Assembly (NCBI GenBank): GCA_037693485.1
Contig: CM075345.1
Span: forward strand, 6,775,501 to 6,839,500
From: Kitagawia praeruptora
Taxonomy: Eukaryota; Streptophyta; Magnoliopsida; Apiales; Apiaceae
DNA: 64,000 nucleotides
Reading direction: 5' to 3'
Below are positions 11,485 to 23,463 of this stretch, piece after piece; the stretch's first letter is position 1; every line of letters starts with the position of its first letter. The position numbers were made by a program, and so were the translations under genes. The notes below the pieces were generated by a model that made no database searches, was not told the origin of the DNA, and saw only the letters and a list, made by a program, of their open reading frames with translations.

Positions 11485-12304
11485 AATACCCGAAATTTGA
11501 TATTTGAATTCAATTTATTTGATATTTTTTGAAATTTTTCAGTTCAAAATGGGAAACAAAAAATAATATAAATGTAAATTCGGGATTGGGGATTATGTTA
11601 TTGCGATCCCAATCACCGATTCTCATATTTAAGAAAAATATATTTTTTATATGTATATTAATTAAAATTTTATGTATATGTATATTTTGTATGTCTTTTT
11701 ATGATTTATAATTTGTAACCCATTTTACAAATTCAAAATTTTCATATCAAAATATCATTTAATTGTAATAATTTCAAATTTTCTTTTATAATATATAGAT
11801 ATCGATTTCATATATTCATTTATTACATGACACAAAACTCAAAGAATATATTGTATATCATGATTTATCAAAAATTTATAGTACAAAATAAACAATATTT
11901 ACCATCACAATTTTAAATTCGGAACAGATTCGAAAATTTATGCGAAGTACGCCAATGGGTAATGACTAATGACCATGCGTACGTGTGTAGCCCACTCTCT
12001 ACCCAACCAAACAACCTAGAACGCTGCCGCATAGAAAGGACGGTAGAATTAGAGCCTGTATATTTTCATTAGCAAATTGAATTAAAAATATATTTTCTTT
12101 TAAATTAAAGTTAAATATTAAAATAGAAAAATATGATTTAAAAATGGATTCAGATATTAGATATTAGGATAATATCCGTCGAATTCGATTTCGAATTCAA
12201 ATATTTTCATTTAAATATTCTTGAATTCGAATACGGATTAAACAATGATTTGGAGATGGAAATTTTCAAATTTTGATTGGGAGAATATCTATTTGACAAC
12301 CCTC
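11485..12304. other. Upstream intergenic region of the F-box gene
   Basis: AT-rich, no coding region. The part nearest the gene contains its putative core promoter. Confidence 0.5.
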
Positions 12305-12311
12305 TATATAA
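12305..12311 (+). promoter_or_regulatory. Putative TATA box of the F-box gene
   Basis: TATATAA lies 127 bp upstream of the ATG at 12438, leaving room for a 5' leader of about 100 nt. No other TATA-like motif in a GC-neutral context is as well placed. Confidence 0.55.
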
Positions 12312-12437
12312 GGATATAATTTGTACCTTGCAAATCTACAATCTTAAATTTTATTCTTCTAAGAAAAAGACATATACAAATAAATTCCGTACAATCTTAT
12401 ATTTTCTTTAGACATACACAAGTATTGTGTATATTCA

Positions 12438-13655
12438 ATGGCAGCTCATACTCACCGAAATTGTTGCCCTAGTCCTACCCAAGAAGAAGAAGACATTGCC
12501 ACCAACTTCAATCATAAGCTTAAGCTGAAGTCTCTTTTGCGCAGAAAAACTAGTGTTGCAGATGAAGATAAAATTGTTGCCAACATACTCTCAAGGCTTC
12601 CAGTGAAGACTCTGTTGCGTTGCAAGTTAGTTTCTAAGTCATGGCTGTCTATTATATCTAGTCCTGATTTCATTAAAACTCATCTCTCTAGATCAACTGA
12701 TAACCCTCACTTCACTCACCATCAACTAATCTTATGTGATGCCCCTTTCATTCCTCAAGAGTATAAAAAACACATTGATTTTACAGTTCGCCATGAAAAC
12801 CTCAAGCTTGCGTGTTGTCCCGTAGATTATCTACTTAATGGGATTGGTCCTAAGCAGATTGAACTTGAGTACCCCAAAGAAAACATAGATAATTGGACTT
12901 GTGTAGTCGATCATTGTAACGGGTTGGTTTGTTTAGCATGTTTTGACGGCCGTGTATTCTTGTGGAACCCAACAACTAGAAATTGTAGAAGACTACCTAT
13001 ATATGAACATGAACATGAACATACAGTGTTTGGTTTTGGCTACAATGAAACAAAAGATGATTTTAAAGTGTACGCCATCATTGGTGATAATGTTTCAATT
13101 TATAGCTCAAATTCTAATTGTTGGGGAATGATTGAAAACAATATTCCTATTCCGAAACTTTCTCCTAGGACTTCCAAAGGGACGTTTGCACACGGAGCTA
13201 TACATTGGGTTGTTAGTCAAGGAGATGAGAAGGAAACTATTTTTGCTCTTGATGTGGAAACAGAGACTTGTCAAAAAATTTCACAGCCAGATTATGGAGA
13301 TGATGCATACGAATTGACATTGGGCACCTTGGGCAAAAGTTTTTCTGTTCTTTGTCAGAATAAAAGCGGCGCTGATTTATGGGTAGTTCAGGAATATGGT
13401 GTGAAAGAATCTTGGAAAAAATTATTCACCCTCCCTTTCCCGAATGATCTTAAGTGGAAACCACGAATAAGACCTCTTTGCAAATCTGTGCATGGTGATT
13501 TTATGCTGCTTGTTGGCTTAAATGTGATAATGTACAACACCAAGGATAAGAAAATCAAGACACTTTTCAAGACGAAGAGGAATCCATCATATACTATGTT
13601 TCAAGAACTCAATGTGTATACTTATGTTGAGAGCCTAGTTTCACCACAAATCTGA
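12438..13655 (+). CDS. F-box protein with F-box-associated (FBA) domain
   Basis: An intronless 405-aa ORF. Residues about 43-86 form an F-box (DEDKIVANILSRLPVKTLL, then the conserved VSKSWLSIISSPDFIKTHL), which in this family binds SKP1 in SCF ubiquitin ligases. The rest matches the plant FBA interaction domain: CNGLVC at about 160-165, WNPTTRN at 176-182, and GFGYNETKDDFKV at about 198-210. The FBA half is expected to recruit a substrate, which cannot be predicted from sequence. The first ATG (context TTCAATGGC) is the natural start, 127 bp after a TATA box. A short basic/acidic N-terminal extension precedes the F-box. Residues 190-195 are a His-Glu repeat (EHEHEH) from a duplicated GAACAT codon pair. 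Length and domain order are normal for the large, fast-evolving plant F-box/FBA (At3g06240-like) family. I see no disabling mutation. Confidence 0.93.
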   Translation: MAAHTHRNCCPSPTQEEEDIATNFNHKLKLKSLLRRKTSVADEDKIVANILSRLPVKTLLRCKLVSKSWLSIISSPDFIKTHLSRSTDNPHFTHHQLILCDAPFIPQEYKKHIDFTVRHENLKLACCPVDYLLNGIGPKQIELEYPKENIDNWTCVVDHCNGLVCLACFDGRVFLWNPTTRNCRRLPIYEHEHEHTVFGFGYNETKDDFKVYAIIGDNVSIYSSNSNCWGMIENNIPIPKLSPRTSKGTFAHGAIHWVVSQGDEKETIFALDVETETCQKISQPDYGDDAYELTLGTLGKSFSVLCQNKSGADLWVVQEYGVKESWKKLFTLPFPNDLKWKPRIRPLCKSVHGDFMLLVGLNVIMYNTKDKKIKTLFKTKRNPSYTMFQELNVYTYVESLVSPQI

Positions 13656-14200
13656 ACTGAAGTTTGCAGCAACAGCAACTGTGCAAAAAGATCCATTCTG
13701 GCTTATTCTGGGTCGTTTTTATTTTACGATTGAGCTTTGAGTTCTTTTGAAGATGAACATGAGTTAGTTTTACATTTTTTATTTATATTTTGACTAATGC
13801 TGTTTGCTTTGTTTTTCTGGTTGTAGAATATCTTACATTCAGTTTTATATAAATATTGATATTGATTTTGAAGGATATTTGTTTCTCTTTTATTTTAAAT
13901 ATTTTTATTACTATGATTAAGTGTAGTATTCAATCTTTGGGTATACAATTTCTAAACTGACCCCTATCAGAAACTGTAGTCCCTAATTTTGGTTTTCTTG
14001 CAATTTCTTCACCTAATTGTTTAGTAAAGCAAAATCCAGTAAGCTTTCGTATAGATTGTATTGTGCCAATTGATTCTTATAAGGAATATTGAAATTTTTC
14101 GACCGATAATACATTTGGGTAGTCACCGGGAATACTATAAACATCAGTTTCATCATATTCTCATTCACCATGTTTAAACACACGAAGTGCTACTGTGTTG
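13656..14200. other. 3' region of the F-box gene and intergenic DNA
   Basis: No plus-strand gene. On the minus strand about 13932-14075 holds an open stretch of some 47 codons with a coding-like composition (residues KQLGEEIARKPKLGTTVSD in one frame). It may belong to the broken minus-strand gene described at 14421-14966, but I cannot identify it. Confidence 0.4.
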
Positions 14201-14420
14201 TGGGTTGCAGACCAATGGATTTTCAGCACTTCTTAATGACAAGGGAAGCCATGTGAACTTCCCATTCATCTTAACAGGTAACATAAAACATAAGAATGAA
14301 TGATATTGCTATTAAAAATTTAAAGTAATTTATAAGTCAAGAAAGTTGATGCTAAGTGAAGGTTAACATTGTTGATTCATATAAACATTATAAGGAGATG
14401 TAAACATAAAAATAACTTGC

Positions 14421-14966
14421 CTCTGCTTGAGAAAGCCTGACCAAATGCACAGTCTTTTCCACCTAAAACCAAGTACGATTGATCCAAAAATTCAACATTT
14501 CACTGCTTGATTGATGAATAAAAGGCTGTTACAGTCCCATCTCTAGAAAGTGATCGAAATATCCTAGTTGCAAAAAATGCAAGCACTGCCAAAAACATAT
14601 AATCAACAAATATTCCACATAAATATAAAATAGAAGGTACCCTGTCCATGGGTATCAATGACAATGTATAAAGATTTCGGAATCCAAATTAAACTCTCAT
14701 AGAACAACATATCTTTACTCTCCCCTTCTCACCGCTACAATCCAGCAAAAGAGCCAGTTTCTAGTTTCTAGTGATTCTATCAGCACAATCTTAAAGTTCC
14801 ATCTCCATAACAGATTAAAGTACTCTCAACCAATGATCTTGTTTCTCGTCCCAAGCCATTTTATCAGGGAGACGAAGTCAAGATGAATACAAAATTATTT
14901 TGTGAACCATATGAGTACCTGCCAGGCTGCATATCCCCAGCGAATCTTCAACATTCACTGTAGATT
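14421..14966 (-). pseudogene. Exon-like remnants of an unidentified minus-strand gene
   Basis: Two minus-strand segments look like exons. One (14919-14966, 48 bp) sits between a TTTTCAG acceptor and a GCAG|GTACTC donor and reads ESTVNVEDSLGICSLA in frame. The other (14421-14585, 165 bp) follows TTTTTGGCAG and ends at AGAG|GCAAGT, a perfect consensus for a rare GC-AG intron donor. Its frame includes FFATRIFRSLSRDGTVTAF, then a TGA stop at 14500-14502, then FLDQSYLVLGGKDCAFGQAF. The open frame on both sides of the stop suggests a coding exon broken by a nonsense mutation. I do not recognise the protein. A further candidate exon of the same strand lies beyond the transposon nest at about 38487-38590, so the nest may occupy an intron. 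Confidence 0.35.
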
Positions 14967-15019
14967 CTGAAAACATAAAATAACAAATGAAATTCACAAT
15001 TGTAATCTTGACATCATGT

Positions 15020-15997
15020 TGTTAGGAATCTGCCCGATTTCCTGCGAATGCGGAAGCGATTTGGTAAATGTGTGCGCTTAGATCCCACAAATATACGTGA
15101 TAGTAATGAAGCAACAAACCAACAATACAGTAAAAGAGACAAGAGATTTAACGTGGTTCGGCCCAGCCTACATCCACAAGAGCAATAACTTCACACTAGA
15201 TAAAAGAGATTACAATATCCGGGTATCCGGCCCCTTGAATTTCATACAAAAATTCAGCCCTACAATACCTATTATATATATCCCCAACTCACTGAAGTGT
15301 TTATCTCAAAACCTCCCCCTATCACTGTTTCCCGACAACCTTTCCTTCTCTCCCTCTCCCAACCCGGACAGTGCCACACAACCTGATAGAAAGACCCCCT
15401 GCAGCGGGACCACCTCCGATGGCTGCAGTCAGACCCAAGTACCCTAAGGAATAGTTTAGGCACGAGGACCTTCTATCCCGACACTTCCTGAAAGCGGGCT
15501 AAACCGGCTTCCCTACTAGACGGACTATCTAGCAGCTATAGAGAGAGAAGAGAGAATTTTGGTGTAATTTTAGAATGAAGGAGGAGATGGGTATTTATAG
15601 AAGAGAAGATGTAGTAGGTGGGGGTTGGTGGAGAGATTGGTGGAGAGATTGGTGGAGAGTTTGGCAAGAGTTAGGTAGCCTAACACATGTATGTAGAGAA
15701 ACCTTTTGGATCTAAATAATATTAAACACAGCAAGCTAGATCCTGATTAACAGCATATCTATAGAGCCAGAAATAGAGTAACAATGAAGATTAGAACTCA
15801 AGTTATGGTTTGATATAAAAGAAGAAGAGTGACAGTCTGAAATAGAAGAGGCGTAACTAGAAGAAGAGTGATAGTCTGAAATAGAAATAGAAGAAGAGGC
15901 GTAACTAAAATAGTATATCTAGATATCGCTAAATTTGTCAGTTTATTCTGAATAGATTGCCTCAAAACACCCTTCTCCCCAGTCCCGACCTCCAACA
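15020..15997 (-). mobile_element. Isolated LTR (solo or truncated), minus orientation
   Basis: On the minus strand the segment begins TGTTGGAGGTCGGGAC and ends GATTCCTAACA, a TG...CA pair. Inside are the motif CCGAACCACGTTAAATC, common in plant Copia LTRs, and a TATA-like CTATAAATACCC near 15588-15600. I found no second copy and no convincing TSD, so it is either a solo LTR with altered flanks or part of a larger eroded element. The Copia element's CAACA TSD coincides with its right end. Confidence 0.55.
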
Positions 15998-16234
15998 TGA
16001 TAAACTTGAGAATATGTACTTTGTATCTATATGTGTGTGTATGTGCTGAGAGAGAAAGCTTTATTGTACAAGTTATGTTATCATTGCTTAATCACAAAAT
16101 GTACAAGATGACAGTTTTAAATACAAGCCAGTGGCGGGAAAAACTGTTAGTAACTAACTGTACAAAACTAGAAAGTAAAATGGAAAATACAGCTGGAAAT
16201 TACAGCTGTCAATTATCAAGTTATATGTCCAACA
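15998..16234 (-). repeat. Copia 3' LTR
   Basis: 237 bp; on the minus strand it starts TGTTGGACATAT and ends CAAGTTTATCA. It is preceded (minus strand) by a polypurine tract TTGAGGGGGGG at 16235-16245. Compared with the 5' LTR, I count two substitutions. Confidence 0.95.
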
Positions 16235-19200
16235 CCCCCCCTCAAGTTGGAGGGGGTATACTCCACTCCCAACTTGCAAAGAATGTCACGATGTTGCAGA
16301 CCAGTGAGGGGTTTAGTAAATACATCAGCAAGTTGTTGAGTTGTGGGAACAAAAGACAAGCTAATGAGCCCTGAAAGAAGTTTAGTTCGAACGAAATGGC
16401 AATCAAGATCAATATGCTTCGTTCGTTCATGAAAGACAGGATTTTTAGTAATGTATATAGCTGCTTGATTGTCACACTTGACTGGAACAGGTAGAATATT
16501 GGGGACTTCTAATTCAAGAAGAAGACGAGAAAGCCAAGCAAGTTCAGCAGTGATTCTGCGCATTGATCTATATTCAGCCTCAGCTGAAGACAAAGAAACA
16601 GTGTGTTGTTTCTTGGATTTCCAAGATATAAGTGTACCACCAAGAAGGATGGCATAACCACTTATAGACTTTCGTGTATGAGAACAGGCTGCCCAGTCAG
16701 CATCACAGTAAGCTTCGAGTGCAAAAGAAGGTGAGGAATTGAAGAATAGACCTTGAGATGGGTTGTTTTTGAGATAACGAAGAACGTGAATAACAGCAGT
16801 CCAGTGAGGAATACGAGGACAGGACATGAACTGACTGAGATGCTGGACAGCAAAAGCTAAATCAGGACGTGTGTTTGTAAGAAAATTTAATTTTCCCACG
16901 AGTTGTCTATAAAGGGAAGGATCAGAATGTAAATCACCTATATCAGGTTGTAGTTTGACTGTGAGATCCAGGGGACAAACAACTGGGCTAAGAGAATCAC
17001 AACCAAACTCAGTAATAAGATCTGTAGTGAATTTATGTTGAGATAACACCACACCATTGGGAACAGTTTGAAATTCCAAACCCAGAAAGTAATGAGATGT
17101 ACCAAGATCCTTGATTTTAAAAGTAGAATCAAGGAATTGTTTGACATGAGTAATTTCTGTGTCATCATTTCCCACTATGAGAATGTCATCGACATAGATG
17201 GCTAAATAAACAACCGAAGTTCCAGACTTTTTATAGAGCAGAGAATAATCATTTTTCGAAGCCTCATAGCCTAATGAAAATAAAGCTGTAGTGAGTTTCT
17301 CAAACCAATTTCTGGAAGCTTGTCGAAGACCATATAAGGACTTGAGTAATTTACACACCAGAGTAGAATCACTAACATTGAGACCAGGTGGTAGTTTCAT
17401 GTAAACATCCTCATGTAAATCCCCGTGAAGAAAAGCGTTATTAACGTCAAGTTGAAACATTTTCCAACCTTTCTTGACAGCTACAGCAATCAGACTTCGA
17501 ATTGTGGTCATTTTAACTACTGGAGAAAAGGTTTCTGTGAAATTAATACCAGCCTTTTGTGTGAAACCTTTAACAACCAGACGAGCCTTATATCGTTCTA
17601 TAGTCCCATCAGCATGATGCTTCACTTTGAACACCCATTTACAACTGATAGCTTTCTTGCCAGGAGGGAGAGGTACTAAAGGCCATGTGTTATTGGCTTC
17701 TAAAGCAGAGAATTCATTAGCAATAGCTTGCTACCACTCTGGATATTGAGAAGCTTCTTCATAGCTTGTAGGTTCAGCAGGTGGTAAAGTGACAGAGTTG
17801 TTGACTGAACAACAAACTGATTGAATTGGTGAGGCTAGATCAGTATCTTGTATACAGAGAGAAGTAATAGTATGGTCACAAATAGCTGAATGACAGGAAC
17901 TGTATGGATGAACATAGTCCTGTAAATATGAAGGTAATTTAGATTGTCTAACAGACTGTCTAGTTGGTATGGGAACAAGAGGTTGACAATCTGTAACATA
18001 ATCAGTAGTAGAAGGAATGTGTGTAGTTGGAGAGGACTGAGGTGAAGAATCTGTATGAATTACAGAATCAGTGTGATTGGGAACGGAAGAATCAGTATCA
18101 TCAATATGCACACTAGGAATATTGTCAGGTATTGTAGGAATGTCAGGAATTGGAAAGTTATCAGGAATTGTGTCTGAAATAATTTCTGGCAAGAAATGAG
18201 AGGATTTTTGTTTTAATAAGGGAAATATGTGTTCATGAAACTGAACATCTCTAGAGAACTGAATCTGATTGGTCTGGATGTTTAAGACCTTATAAGCCTT
18301 TTTACCATAAGGATACCCAAGAAAAACACAGGTTGAAGCTCGAGGTGAAAACTTATCCCTATGTGGTATTGTAGTGGAGACATATCATAAACACCCTAAA
18401 GGTTTTAAATGTAGATATGAGGGTTTAACACCAAATAAGAGTTCATAAGGAGATCGACCATGTAATAATTTGGATGGAAATCTGTTGATGAGATAGGTGG
18501 CTGTAAGAACACAATCACCCCAGTAAGCTATAGGTAAATTTGATTGAAAAAGAAGAGCTCTAGAGGTTTCCAACAAGTGTTTTGTGTTTTCTTTCAAACA
18601 CCCCATTCTGTTGGGGTGTGTAAGGACAAGAGGTTTGATGTGTAATACCTTGGGATAGAAAGTAAGAAGTAGCAGAATGGGAAGAACCAAGTTCCAAAGC
18701 ATTGTCAGTTCTAATGCATTGAACATTGCAATGAAACTGTGTTTTGACCATTACAACAAAATATTTGATAAAGTCAAAAGCATTACTTTTGCTACTGAGC
18801 AGGTGAGTCCAAGTGCATCTAGTAAAGTCATCCATAATGGTAAGAAAATATTTGTATTTATTGTAAGTAGGCACAGAATAGGGCCCCACAAATCAATGTG
18901 TAAAAGTTGAAATTTAGAAACAGTATGAATAGTACTGTGTGGGAAAGGCTTTCTATGTTGTCTAGCTTTAGCACATATATCACAAGAAGACAAAATAGAG
19001 TCACAAGTACTGTTTATATTACACAAGGATAAAGATTTGAGTTTAGACATAGGCAGATGTCCTAGCCTACAATGCCAAAGTAAAGCATCTTTATTACAAA
19101 CAGTTGAATTGACATTAAAGCTGGAACAAGCAGCAGTTGATTTATCAAGAGAAACAGCAGTGTGAAGAAAATAAAGATCCTTGTGGACTTTACCAAGAAC

Positions 19201-20330
19201 CAGTGGCTTCTTCAGAGAAGAGCCCTGCAAATAGCAAGAATTAGCAGAGAAACTGACCATACAATGAAATTGCTTAGTCAATTTGGTAATAGAGATGAGA
19301 TTGTATTTAAAAACAGGGACATAAAGAACATCACTTAAAACAATGTCAGAATTAATAGGTACTTGACCTATATTAGATATAGTGAAAGTGTGTCCATTAG
19401 GTAAAGAAATAGTGAGAGGTTTGGGTAAAGGAATTAGAGAAGTGAAAAGAGATTTATCAAAACACATGTGGTCACTTGCACCACTGTCAAGAATCCAATC
19501 ACATTTGTTTGAATCAGAAAAACAAGCTATATGAGAAGTGGCTGTAAAGGTACCTGCAAAGTTTGCAGAAGTAGGTGCCTGAGAAGATTCAGCTTGTTGA
19601 ATTGTTTTGAGCATACTCATAAGTTGAGTGCAGGTTTCAGGAGACAGCTGTGGCAAAGAAGTATTAGGAGAATTAACTTGGACATCTTGATGTTGAGTAA
19701 CATCCGCTTGAGCTACAAACTTCTTGTTCTTGGTAAATTTGAAGTCAGCTGGAAATCCATGAAGTTTGTAACACTTATCAATGATATGTCCAGGCTTTTT
19801 GCAATAGTTGCAATGAAGAGTACTTTTCTTGGAGTCTGTACCAGCACCAGAGAACTTAGGCTTAGAAAACTGTGATTTAGAAGAGTTTACATTCAAGGAA
19901 GCCGAATCTGACATAAAATGGCTTGTAGAGTGCATCTCCCTTTGTGCTTCTTCTTGCAATAGTAAACTGTAAACATGTCCTAGAGTAGGTAATGGAGACT
20001 TCATTAAGATAGAACCTCTTATCACATTATAAGACTCATTCAACCCCATAAGAAACTGTATCACCCTCTGATCATGATGAAACTGAGCAAGTTTTGAAGA
20101 AGCACCACATGTGCAACCACATGTGCATACAGGTGCCAAACAGAGTGAATCAATATCGTCCCATAGCATTTTGGTCTTGGTGAAGTAGTTAGAAATGCTA
20201 AGATTTCCTTGAGACAATTCAGAAAGTTCTTTATGTAAACCAAACAGTTGTGCGCCGTTTGACACACCATATCGTTCTTCAAGTTCAATCCACATTTGAT
20301 GAGCAGTTGTGGCATAAATGACACTCCTGC
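16216..20330 (-). pseudogene. Copia gag (C-terminal part)-pol, disabled
   Basis: Encodes, in order: the distal gag with a CX2CX4HX4C zinc knuckle (CNYCKKPGHIIDKC, about 19770-19815), aspartic protease DSGASDH (about 19470), GAG-pre-integrase (WHCRLGH, about 19070), integrase core (about 18400-18960), reverse transcriptase with YVDD (about 17190), and RNase H ending with SLSSAEAEYRS (about 16555). Lesions: a one-base loss near 18893 and a one-base gain near 18590 put the middle of integrase in another frame and then restore it; TGA at 18385-18387 and TAG at 17731-17733 replace coding codons. The gag start is cut off by the insertion at 20331. The terminal 470 codons (16216-17634, RT and RNase H) are open. 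The stop overlaps the LTR, as is usual in plant Copia elements. It cannot make an active polyprotein. Confidence 0.95.
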
Positions 20331-21149
20331 TGTAACGCCCCGACTTTCCAATACTATAATATACTTTTATAATAGAATGTTCAATTGTTGGAATTAATTA
20401 AATAAAAATAAATTTTAATACAAGGAAATTTTAAAAAAATTCGCCATGATGTATTCGTAATACGGACTATCCACCTGTAATTTGAATCCAAACCAATTCA
20501 TTCCAACACCAACAGCAATTTCAACTACTAAAGAAATAATACAAACACATGTTCAACCTGTCCTAACTGATCAGGTGAACCATACCAAAATGCCCTCCCG
20601 ATCAGAGCAAAGATCGGGGCATCACAATACCAACTAAAAACATAAACCTTGATAACAAAATAAAAAGAAATAAATACAACCCCACTACTAACCCGGGTCT
20701 CTAACAGGTAGTGGTATGAAACAAGCAACTACTAACTAAGTTATTACATTACAATTCTAAATCCTTAATTAAAAGTTACATACAATCCATAAATATAAAT
20801 ACACCAACTGGCACTATTATACAAATCCTGACTACTATATATAAAGAAAAGATATCCAACCGTCTAGCAGAGCAAAAGCTAGGCTGTCTACAGTCCACAA
20901 AAGTTCTTCTCCTGATATAGCTCCTAAGTTGTATCTTTTCCTTCTTTAGCTGAAAAAGGGTTAGAAACAATAGCAAGGAGTGAGCCAATATGCTCAGCAA
21001 GTGATAAAAATATAGATAAAGAATCCGCAACCGAAATCTGGGTACAACAATATAAGGTTCATTCTTTGAACTTATCTGAATATGACAGTTTGTATTCCAT
21101 TTCATAAGTAAATAGGGAGAGCAGTCATTTCTCTTTTTAAAACAATTCC

Positions 21150-21152
<3 letters not shown>

Positions 21153-21187
<35 letters not shown>
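21153..21187. repeat. (TA)n microsatellite
   Basis: About 17 uninterrupted TA units inside long LTR A. Confidence 0.95.
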
Positions 21188-21190
<3 letters not shown>

Positions 21191-22957
21191 TAACATTTAA
21201 ATTTGATTGGAGGTTTTCACAACAACGGACAATACGGGTGATCAGCCACGTAAAGTCCCCATTCCTTTGAAATTGGGTCCCCAATTAGACAACACATTGG
21301 CTTTTAATGCTGGACTGGGCACTCCCCCAGCCTTTTACGCTAAATAAAAAAAATGCTGGACTGGGCACTCCCCCAGCCTCTTACGCTTCTCCAATCTATA
21401 AAACTTTTAAAAACATTTTAAAACATTTTTCAATCCTTAAACTCACTGGCAAAAGACCAGCCCAGTATAAGGAAATTTTAAAACATTTTTAAATAATTAA
21501 TCCATTTTGATTTGCATTTATAAGAGAATAAAGGCCAGGGAAGCATTTAAATATAATTGCAGCAAGTACACAAGGCAGGGAATTCAAGTATGATTTAAAA
21601 GAATTTTCGAATAAGGTTTTGTCAAGCAAATAATCATATAAAAAGGTGATGTGAAAGAAATATTTAGTTAACTCTGGTGGGTTTCAGAAAAAAATAGGAT
21701 TTAAATCAAATAAAAAGGGTCATGAACTAATAAGAAATCATGTAATGGTTAAGGTTTTAGAATTAGGGTTCCAGGGATTATAATTAGTGTTTTATTAGCT
21801 TGGTTTAAGGAAATAGGCATAAGGAATGGTTTAAATTAGAGCAAGGTATAAATTATAAATTAAGGTTTATTGTTCAATTAAAATTTGAGCAACAGGGTAC
21901 GGGAGTTTAATTAATTGTTTAGAGGTACAAGCAAAAGGTACAAGGTTGTAAACATCAATTCATGAGATAAATAACAGGGTACAAAAGATAAACAACAATT
22001 TATAAGGATAAACAACAAGGTACTAAAGATTCAACAATAATTTATAAGGAATAAATGACAAGGTATAGGAGATTCAACAATCATCTAAAAGGTATAACAG
22101 TAGGTCATAAAAGTTTAAACAGTAATTCATAGGCAGTTGATGGAATCTGAACTTCAACATAGGGTTCGAGTCACTTGCCTTAACCAGGTGCTTTCATGCT
22201 AGTCACTCAGCTTAAAAACCCTCAGCCTTTGCCTTTCCTTTATCCCTTAAGTCTACGTCCTTCGAATCTACACATATAAAAACACTATTTCAGAACTCTA
22301 TTAAATATTCGACGTTCGTCTTCGAACATCTAACCTTAATCTACCCTTGCGATAATCCCTAAATTTATTTACTTTAATCATATAATATCAATCCTTGACC
22401 ACTGACATATATAAATCTATAATTAAAGCTGACAAGCATTTAACAATTAATCACGTAAACAAAATATAATTCAATACCACTTCGTACTAATAATACATAC
22501 ATGTATATATATAGATATAAGTTACAAAATAACTTCTTATCTAAATTGTTTTAGGACTGTTATCGAGCTTTAATAAAATTTTGACATAGTTTCCTCTATA
22601 ATTATACCTTAACCATAAACCTGTTTAAGTCATCGATCACCAATACATGTCAAATACCACACTTAAATACATTACTAAAGCAATTTAGATCAAAAGAATC
22701 CGTAGCCATACAAATTACCCCCTTCAGTATCATAATCTCGGCCATTTAAACTTATACATAAATACAATCCAAATTTTACAATAGTAGTTTCTCAAAATTC
22801 TACATACTGACAAATTAATTATACAAACTACTTAAAATCTTTACATCCTAAACTACTACATAACCATGAACTAAGTAAATAAATCAACAATTAACATAAT
22901 CGAGCTGCCAACACCACCCATAACTAAACAACAATAACAATCAAACTACAAGAAAAG

Positions 22958-22978
22958 CCCCCCCCCCCCCCCCCCCCC
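22958..22978. repeat. Poly-C run, 21 bases, followed by CA-rich DNA
   Basis: Twenty-one consecutive C residues, then a CA/CAC-rich stretch to about 23450 within long LTR A. Run length may be affected by sequencing error. Confidence 0.9.
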
Positions 22979-23463
22979 AAATTCGAATCACCCATTTGGT
23001 CACACACATACACACGCAGTAAGCATACACCACTGCACACAAACTCGTCAACACAAGAGGGGAATCACAGAGGCCATTCATACACCCAACATCACAACCA
23101 CCATACACACACACTCCATAACTCACACACACCGCACACCATAATCTCACACACACGACAGTATACACACCCACGCTGAACTCACAACATTAGTAACACT
23201 TTATAACAAGAGCAGGAGAGAGGAAATCAACACAACTCTAGCCCCTAATTCAAACCAGCACCAGACCATACACCCACGACCACACGCATATACACCCACG
23301 CACGCAGTTCAACCCACACGACCACACAACTGCTGCAACTCGGACATAGCAATACAGATGGGGAAGGGAGAACAGAGGAGTACAATTCACCCACAAAACC
23401 CACAGTATGAACACGCTGCACACACTCCCTCCAAAACACACACACGCCTGAATATATAATATA

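Noticed and set aside
15020..15997. LTR at 15020 as the partner of another LTR in the window
   Set aside because: No second copy of its sequence is present and the flanks do not share a 5-bp repeat.
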